Positions 6,875-12,531 of a stretch of 12,531 bases of DNA are shown here, piece after piece. Numbering within the stretch: position 1 is the stretch's first letter; every line of letters starts with the position of its first letter. The DNA lies in NCBI GenBank assembly GCA_913058165.1, contig CAJXQV010000010.1, forward strand, positions 1 through 12,531. Direction: 5' to 3'. This stretch comes from an uncultured Chromatiales bacterium (GTDB lineage: Bacteria; Pseudomonadota; Gammaproteobacteria; Steroidobacterales; GCA-2729495). The translations under genes were made by a program, and so were the position numbers. The notes under the pieces are model-generated. The model was not told the DNA's origin. It made no database searches and was given only the letters and a program-made list of their open reading frames with translations.

Positions 6875-7104
6875 AGGTATCTAGTCACGGGTAGCTGCAC
6901 TCCGGAAATCTGTCCGGGCCAGAAAGCTTCAGATGCCATTCTGCCAGTGAATGCGAGCGGCATCCATTGTGAAAACCCCAAGCCGATGCGGTGGATTGTG
7001 TAACAGGGCTAGTTTGGCTTGTATTTTGTGGTGATGTCTTGTGGAGCAAGGGGTTCAGCCGCGTGACCGCGACTGGCCCACAAAATGATTTTTAGTGCGC
7101 TAAT
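6875..7104. other. Intergenic region upstream of hemX
   Basis: These 230 bp lie between the DUF4124 gene and hemX, where hemD would be expected. I translated the reverse strand mentally and saw no HemD remnant and no frame of useful length. One stem, CAGCCGCG (7056-7063) with CGCGACTG (7068-7075), pairs fully on the minus-strand RNA if a G-U pair is allowed. It has no U-tract and at best is a weak end for the DUF4124 transcript. The hemX promoter should be in this region, but no convincing -35/-10 pair stood out. Confidence 0.5.
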
Positions 7105-7566
7105 CTAGTCGCACCAGGTGTCGACATCCTTCTGCGCTTTGGCGCGCGCTTCATCGATATCCAGCCATTTGGTCACTTCGCCGTCCGGACCAACCTCATA
7201 AATGCGGCGGTTGCTCGCGTATTTGTTTTGGATCTCACGGGCACGGGCACAGTTGGCTGTGCGTTGTGCCTTTCGCTCGGCCGCGACTTCGGCTTCTGCT
7301 GCTGCAGTTTCACGAGTAACTTCATCGTTGAGAAGCTCGGCTGCCCGTGCTTCGTCCTTTGTCGCCAGCTGCTGTTCAATTTCAGCCTCGTCGGTTGGCG
7401 TTGCGCTGAGATTGGTTGCGGCAGCATCGACATTATCGGGTGGCATGTCAGAGTAACTGCGCTCACCGTCACTGCCACGCCATTCGTAGATAGTCTTGGC
7501 GCCAGCGATGCCGCTCAGCACACTAAGTCCTGCCAGCAGAAGTACGATACGTGTATTTGTGCGCAT
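7105..7566 (-). CDS. Secreted DUF4124 domain protein
   Basis: This is a 153-residue exported protein of unknown function. Residues 1-23 form a signal peptide (basic MRTNTR, hydrophobic core, AGA before Lys24). The DUF4124 motif follows: KTIYEWRGSDGERSYSDMPP at 24-43, matching the family pattern of a short strand pair carrying Y-x-W and Y-S-D-x-P. Residues 58-115 are Ala-, Glu- and Arg-rich and look like a helical or coiled-coil region. The C-terminal part repeats a similar strand pattern (RIYEVGPDGEVTKWLD). Cys106 and Cys152 could form a disulfide in the periplasm. The ATG at 7566 is chosen because AGGA precedes it by seven bases and the signal peptide starts there; an ATG seven codons earlier adds residues without a ribosome site. 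It stands alone between amtB and hemX. Confidence 0.85.
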   Translation of the reverse strand: MRTNTRIVLLLAGLSVLSGIAGAKTIYEWRGSDGERSYSDMPPDNVDAAATNLSATPTDEAEIEQQLATKDEARAAELLNDEVTRETAAAEAEVAAERKAQRTANCARAREIQNKYASNRRIYEVGPDGEVTKWLDIDEARAKAQKDVDTWCD

Positions 7567-7587
7567 AGTTATTCCTGAGGTGTGCAT

Positions 7588-7756
7588 CCAGCGAAGCAGC
7601 GGTGCGAACCACTGATCCGATAGTAAGCCGATATTCCCCTGTTGAGCGTGTTGTGGTGAATTGTGTAGCAGAGCCTGTTCCGTGCTATTTGAGTCTTAAG
7701 TCTGCTCTAGTATCGTCAATATTCTTAAATAATGCAGGTTATGCCGCTGTGGGCAG
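7588..7756. other. Intergenic region upstream of the DUF4124 gene
   Basis: The stretch between the amtB terminator and the DUF4124 gene holds no credible gene. It should carry the minus-strand promoter for DUF4124. TTGACG appears on the minus strand, but no good -10 element lies at the right spacing. Nothing else stands out. Confidence 0.4.
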
Positions 7757-7788
7757 CAAAAAGCCGCCCCGGCGAACCGGAGCGGCTT
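7757..7788 (-). terminator. Intrinsic terminator after amtB with UUCG loop
   Basis: On the minus-strand RNA, AAGCCGCUCCGG pairs with CCGGGGCGGCUU (one U-G wobble) around the very stable tetraloop UUCG, followed directly by a U run (from the A tract at 7758-7762). This is a textbook rho-independent terminator, 49 bp after the amtB stop, and it closes the torF-glnK-amtB unit. The plus strand also folds (loop CGAA), but it lacks a U-tract. Confidence 0.93.
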
Positions 7789-7837
7789 AGACTCACAGAC
7801 CCGGAGGCTTTTAAACCACGGGCATTACAGCTTTTGG

Positions 7838-9091
7838 TTATTCCGAAGTTCGTGAGAACTCAGGATAGGCTTCCAGACCGCACTCGTGGATATCGGAGCC
7901 TTCGTACTCTTCTTCCTCCGAGACTCGAATGCCCAGAGTCAGCTTGATGATCGTCCAGACCACAAGGCTGGTACCGAAGACCCAGGCAAAGATTACGGTG
8001 ATGCCGGTTAACTGCAAGCCAACAGTGGCATCAGCATTCGTCAACGGCACTGCGAGCAGACCCCAGATCCCCACAACCCCGTGTACCGAGATCGCGCCTA
8101 CGGGGTCATCGATTTTGAATACGCGATCCATGAACACGATTGACGGCACCACCAACAGGCCGCCAACCATACCGATCATGGTGGCTTCAATGGGGCTTGG
8201 GGTCAGAGGTTCAGCCGTAATAGCAACCAATCCGGCAAGTGCGCCGTTAAGGGCCATCGTGAGGTCAGCTTTGCCAAACCACGCGCGCGCCAGCAATAAT
8301 GCGGCAATCAGGCCGCCGGCAGCAGCCATATTGGTGTTCACAAAGATGAGTGACACTGCATTGGCTTCCGACACGTCAGACAGTTTTAGTTCTGAACCGC
8401 CATTAAAACCGAACCAGCCCAGCCATAAAATTAATGTGCCCAGTGTTGCCAGCGGCAGGTTTGCACCGGGAATAGCTTTTACGTCACCGTCTTTTGTGTA
8501 CTTGCCTTTCCGTGCGCCGAGCAGAATGACGCCGGCCAGAGCCGCTGCAGCACCGCACATGTGCACCACACCCGAGCCTGCGAAATCAATAAAGCCCAAT
8601 TCATTCAGGAAGCCGCCGCCCCATTTCCAGTAGCCCTGCACCGGATAGATGAAGCCGGTTAAGACAACGGCAAACAGGAAGAATGACCACAGCTTCATGC
8701 GTTCAGCAACGGCACCCGAAACAATCGACATTGCGGTAGCGACGAACACCACCTGAAAGAAGAAATCCGATAGATTTGAGTAATAGGTGTCACCACCACT
8801 GGCAATCACTTCCTCGGCAGAGTTATCTGCGCTGGTAAGCATTAGATCCGAGAGTTGAGGAATAACCCCGTTGCCCTCACCGTACATGATGCCGTAGCCG
8901 GTGAGCATGTACATAATGCAGGCAATGGCGTAGAGGCCGATGTTCTTGGTCAGTATTTCTGCGGTATTTTTAGACCGGACAAGGCCTGCCTCGAGCATGG
9001 TGAAGCCAGCAGCCATCCACATGACGAGTGCGCCGCATACGAGAAAGTAAAAGGTATCAAGCGCGTAACTTAGTTCTGTTATTTGATCCAT
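7838..9091 (-). CDS. amtB: Ammonium transporter AmtB
   Basis: AmtB is a trimeric inner-membrane channel that binds ammonium and conducts its nitrogen into the cell when external ammonium is scarce. The 417 residues contain the expected run of about 11 membrane helices. The conserved pore residues are visible: Asp169 in IDFAGSGVVH, and the twin histidines His177 (VVHMCG) and His337 (AISVHGVVGIWG). The segment AAGFTMLEAGLVRSKN (27-42) is the family N-terminal signature. There is no cleaved signal peptide as in E. coli AmtB; the chain starts directly at the first helix. The C-terminal tail RVSEEEEYEGSDIHECGLEAYPEF is the regulatory region known to contact GlnK. AGGAG precedes the ATG at good spacing. 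It lies 26 bp after glnK and is followed by a strong terminator. Confidence 0.97.
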   Translation of the reverse strand: MDQITELSYALDTFYFLVCGALVMWMAAGFTMLEAGLVRSKNTAEILTKNIGLYAIACIMYMLTGYGIMYGEGNGVIPQLSDLMLTSADNSAEEVIASGGDTYYSNLSDFFFQVVFVATAMSIVSGAVAERMKLWSFFLFAVVLTGFIYPVQGYWKWGGGFLNELGFIDFAGSGVVHMCGAAAALAGVILLGARKGKYTKDGDVKAIPGANLPLATLGTLILWLGWFGFNGGSELKLSDVSEANAVSLIFVNTNMAAAGGLIAALLLARAWFGKADLTMALNGALAGLVAITAEPLTPSPIEATMIGMVGGLLVVPSIVFMDRVFKIDDPVGAISVHGVVGIWGLLAVPLTNADATVGLQLTGITVIFAWVFGTSLVVWTIIKLTLGIRVSEEEEYEGSDIHECGLEAYPEFSRTSE

Positions 9092-9117
9092 CTTTAATCT
9101 CCTGAGATGGTCCGAAG

Positions 9118-10279
<1,162 letters not shown>

Positions 10280-10352
10280 ACGGTTTCCTTTAGTTATTGA
10301 TGTTGTGTCCCGGGTCAGAGAGTGGGACGATTCGTTGTCTCGTAAATAACAA

Positions 10353-10368
10353 AGCAGAATCCGTGCCA
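10353..10368 (-). promoter_or_regulatory. Sigma-54 promoter of torF-glnK-amtB
   Basis: The minus strand reads TGGCACGGATTCTGCT. It matches the sigma-54 consensus TGGCACG-N4-TTGCW, with the invariant GG and GC exactly 10 bases apart and a full match in the -24 element; the only -12 departure is C for the first T. Transcription would begin near 10342, leaving a leader of about 63 nt before the torF ATG. Sigma-54 control fits the nitrogen genes downstream. Confidence 0.9.
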
Positions 10369-10379
10369 CAATTTGCAAA

Positions 10380-10657
10380 GCCTTTTCTTTCAGAGCCTTA
10401 GCATGAGTTGGCTGGTTTTTAGGCAGCTGGCGGTAGAGTCGCGCGCACTGTTTTGGTGCGGAACTAAGGTGGCTCGGTTTGATTTAGTGCGGATTGAACA
10501 GACCAGAGCATTGATGAGGGTTTAGCGCATCAATTCGGTGCAGTGGATTTAGCCTCGGGCATGGATATGCGGCTTTTGGCTTTAGAGCCCGATTAGGCGA
10601 GGCTAGGGTGATAGCCCTATAGTCTGCTTTATATATCGTACATATTGAGGAATGCAG
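10380..10657. other. Divergent control region between torF and ubiK
   Basis: The full gap between the divergent torF and ubiK starts is 378 bp and contains no gene that I can support. Its torF half carries the sigma-54 promoter and NtrC-like site. The ubiK half must contain a plus-strand promoter; TATATA near 10630 is a possible -10 element, but no good -35 pairs with it. A short dyad TAGGG/CCCTA stands at about 10604-10619. Nothing else is clear. Confidence 0.5.
10445..10459. promoter_or_regulatory. NtrC-like binding site
   Basis: GCACTGTTTTGGTGC matches the NtrC dyad GCAC-N7-GTGC and closely resembles the strong glnA site of E. coli (GCACTATATTGGTGC) as I recall it. Its centre at 10452 lies about 110 bp upstream of the predicted sigma-54 start, the usual enhancer distance. 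A weaker, partial match (GCA with GGTGC) occurs at 10527-10541. The binding protein is inferred from motif and context. Confidence 0.82.
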
Positions 10658-10993
10658 GTGAGTAAACCAACAATAGAATCATTAGCCAGCAAGCTTTCTG
10701 AGCTTGTTCCTGAGCGCTTAAAAGACTTGGGCAGCCGGGTGCCGGGCTCACCACCTGACCTGAGTAAGCTTGAAGGTTTCGGTGGCCACGGATTTGACGC
10801 TCTCAAGGCTGACCTTGAAACTAACTTTAGTGCGGTTCTGCAGAGCGCTTTTGAGAAGATGGAATTGGTGAGCCGTGAAGAGTTCGATGTTCAACGTAAG
10901 GTTTTGGCGCGTACCCGCGATAAATTGGAGCAGCTTGAGGCTGAACTTCGGCGGTTACAGGCTGGGGCCGCATCGCATGATGATGCTGTTTAG
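10658..10993 (+). CDS. ubiK: UbiK-type ubiquinone biosynthesis accessory factor (BMFP family)
   Basis: UbiK (formerly YqiC) helps the cytoplasmic and membrane-associated Ubi complex make ubiquinone under aerobic conditions, working with UbiJ. The 111 residues end in the family signature LVSREEFDVQRKVLARTRDKLEQLEAEL (70-97), a coiled coil that drives trimer formation. The N-terminal half holds an amphipathic helix (SKPTIESLASKLSELV) like that shown to bind lipids in relatives. Residues 27-55 are an insert rich in Gly and Pro compared with the 80-100 residue enteric form. I chose GTG at 10658 because TGAGG lies seven bases upstream; the ATG at 10652 in the same frame is only one base from that site. 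It is the first gene of a probable ubiK-comM unit, with a 103-bp gap. Confidence 0.9.
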   Translation: MSKPTIESLASKLSELVPERLKDLGSRVPGSPPDLSKLEGFGGHGFDALKADLETNFSAVLQSAFEKMELVSREEFDVQRKVLARTRDKLEQLEAELRRLQAGAASHDDAV

Positions 10994-11096
10994 CGTGACG
11001 TTCTCAATTGCAGTAAGTGCCGCAATATGTGCTTTTGCTCATATGGGCGGTAACTTAGGGCATTTGATGAGCAGAGCGAAGGCTTCGTAGAAGGCG

Positions 11097-12531
11097 ATGC
11101 AACTGGCCACGGTCAGTACCCGCATACAATCCGGATTACACGCACCGCCCGTTCGGGTTGAGGTGCACGTTTCTGCTGGGCTGCCTTCGCTATCAATTTC
11201 CGGCTTGGTTGAAGCCGCAGTTAAAGAAAGCCGTGACCGTGTGTGCGCTGCCATTCGCAATAGCGGCTTACAGGTTCCTGACGGTCGTATTGTTGTGAGT
11301 CTGGCGCCTGCCGATTTGCCGAAGTCGGGCAGTCGCTTCGACCTGCCCATTGCCTTGGGTATATTGGCGGCATCGGGTCAGGTGCCCACCGATAAACTCG
11401 CCGGCTGTGAGTTCTTCGGTGAGTTAGGGTTGTCCGGTGCGCTGCAATCGGTGCCTGCGCTATTGCCTTCCGCAATGCATGCGTTGCGCGGCAGTTGCTG
11501 TGTTGTAGTACCGGCAAAGTGCGCCGCCGAAATGTCGTTGCTCAGTAAAGGGAATGTCTATCTGGCAGACAATCTGTTGGACGTCGTCCGGTTTTTACAC
11601 GGCGCCACCGACTTACCCCGTCCGCCATCTTTAGGGGCAGCCGCTGGTAATGCCGCAGCCGCGCTTTATTACGAAGATTTTGCAGATGTTTCTGGCCAAC
11701 ATCACGCCCGCCGGGCGATGCTTATTGCGGCGGCAGGTGGCCACAATATATTACTGTCCGGCTCTCCCGGTACCGGTAAGAGTATGTTGGCCCGAAGATT
11801 GCCCGCATTGTTGCCGTCACTGGGCGACGCCGAAGCATTGGAATCAGCGGCTTTGTATTCTCTCGCGGGTCAGGCGCTGCCCGATTGGCGCAGAGTACCT
11901 TTCCGGGCGCCGCACCATACCGCATCGAGTGTTGCATTGGTTGGGGGTTCAGCTAAGCCGAAGCCAGGGGAAATATCGTTGGCACATCGTGGTGTGTTAT
12001 TTCTTGATGAGCTGCCGGAGTATTCACGTGCGGCACTCGAGGCTTTGCGTGAACCGCTTGAGACGGGCTGCATCACCATTGCGAGAGCCGGGCAGAGTTG
12101 CGAGTTTCCTGCGCGCTTTCAGTTGGTGGCGGCGATGAACCCCTGCCCCTGCGGCTATGCCGGTGACCCCGGGCACAACTGCCATTGTTCACCTGATTCA
12201 GTGCGGCGCTACCAAAGCAGAATTTCGGGCCCATTACTGGATCGCATTGATCTTATGGTAGCGCTCACCCGCAGCCCGCTAAGTTTTGCAGAGAGGCTGG
12301 AGCGAGGCGAAACTTCGGCGTCTATGCGGGCCGCGATAGCGCCGGCGCGCAGCGCCCAGAATCAGCGCGGTTGCCTCAATGCCAGATTGAGTGCTGAGGC
12401 CACACGTGAGTATTGCTGGCCTGATAGCGAGGGCAAGCGTGTATTAGAAAAAGCCGCCGAACGTTACGGCTTATCGTTGCGCGCAAGCGACCGTATTTTG
12501 CGGGTTGCGCGAACTATTGCGGATATTAACG
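11097..12531 (+). CDS. comM: ComM/YifB family Mg-chelatase-like AAA+ helicase, C-terminus cut by window edge
   Basis: ComM is a hexameric AAA+ helicase that drives branch migration of incoming DNA during natural transformation; relatives without competence keep it as YifB. The frame is open for 478 codons from the ATG at 11097 and has no stop before the edge, lacking about 25-30 residues of a usual 500-510. The N-terminal Lon-like domain reads HAPPVRVEVHVSAGLPSLSISGL with SLAPADLPKSGSRFDLPIALG (68-88). The AAA+ core has Walker A GSPGTGKS (222-229), APHHTASSVALVGG (271-284), Walker B VLFLDE (300-305) and the arginine-bearing RISGPLLDRIDL (375-386). A cysteine cluster NPCPCGY...NCHCSP (Cys350, 352, 362, 364) suggests a zinc site, which enteric YifB has lost. 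GAAGGCG lies just before the ATG. It follows ubiK as in related genomes. Confidence 0.95.
   Translation, partial: MQLATVSTRIQSGLHAPPVRVEVHVSAGLPSLSISGLVEAAVKESRDRVCAAIRNSGLQVPDGRIVVSLAPADLPKSGSRFDLPIALGILAASGQVPTDKLAGCEFFGELGLSGALQSVPALLPSAMHALRGSCCVVVPAKCAAEMSLLSKGNVYLADNLLDVVRFLHGATDLPRPPSLGAAAGNAAAALYYEDFADVSGQHHARRAMLIAAAGGHNILLSGSPGTGKSMLARRLPALLPSLGDAEALESAALYSLAGQALPDWRRVPFRAPHHTASSVALVGGSAKPKPGEISLAHRGVLFLDELPEYSRAALEALREPLETGCITIARAGQSCEFPARFQLVAAMNPCPCGYAGDPGHNCHCSPDSVRRYQSRISGPLLDRIDLMVALTRSPLSFAERLERGETSASMRAAIAPARSAQNQRGCLNARLSAEATREYCWPDSEGKRVLEKAAERYGLSLRASDRILRVARTIADIN

Noticed and set aside
6875..7104. Degraded hemD remnant upstream of hemX
   Set aside because: No frame on the reverse strand shows HemD-like sequence, and a stop precedes hemX.
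7929..8633. Plus-strand open frame of 234 codons opposite amtB
   Set aside because: It is antisense to a clear transporter gene and rich in Pro, Thr, Ala and Ser, as expected from the reverse of a membrane protein gene.
11650..12138. Plus-strand open frame of 162 codons inside comM
   Set aside because: It is the +1 frame of comM; the comM frame is open over the whole stretch and holds Walker A and B motifs.

Overview
The window reads as a chromosomal contig end from a gammaproteobacterium, about 54% GC by eye. The gene set (hslVU, xerC, a DUF484 gene, dapF, hemXY, glnK-amtB with a TorF-type porin, ubiK, comM) is conserved housekeeping content. From memory, the same genes lie near each other in Pseudomonas-like chromosomes, in the stretch running from hemCDXY through lysA-dapF-DUF484-xerC to ubiK/amtB/glnK/comM. 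Here they are compressed and partly re-ordered. A marine Cellvibrionales-type genus is a plausible guess, but no sequence feature settles it. The first 50 bases are not genomic: they are an Illumina Nextera P7 adapter with its index and the Tn5 mosaic end.

Layout. (1) 1-50 is adapter. (2) 51-3686, all on the minus strand, holds dapF, a DUF484 gene, xerC, hslV and a truncated hslU, covering lysine/peptidoglycan precursor supply, chromosome dimer resolution and ATP-dependent proteolysis. (3) 3687-4489 is an AT-rich divergent region with a perfect inverted repeat, followed by an orphan ParA-type ATPase on the plus strand. The lysA/cyaY neighbourhood common beside dapF is absent here. (4) 4605-6874 on the minus strand holds hemX and hemY, overlapping by ATGA, without hemC and hemD upstream. 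(5) 7105-7566 is a small secreted DUF4124 protein. (6) 7838-10279 on the minus strand is a nitrogen-stress cluster, torF, glnK, amtB. It has a near-consensus sigma-54 promoter and an upstream NtrC-like site, a hairpin between torF and glnK, and a strong UUCG-loop terminator after amtB. (7) 10658 to the right edge, plus strand, holds ubiK (ubiquinone-synthesis accessory factor) and comM, which runs off the window after 478 codons.

How the parts work together. The best-supported regulatory unit is torF-glnK-amtB. Under nitrogen limitation NtrC and sigma-54 RNA polymerase would make an outer-membrane channel, the PII signal protein and the ammonium transporter that PII gates. HslV and HslU form one two-part protease. 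HemX and HemY are inner-membrane proteins linked to late tetrapyrrole synthesis. I found no CRISPR array, tRNA, rRNA, prophage or insertion sequence, and no clear novel multi-gene system. The most unusual items are the adapter, the orphan ParA with its repeat-bearing leader, the torF/glnK hairpin and a perfect 10-bp inverted repeat inside hemX.
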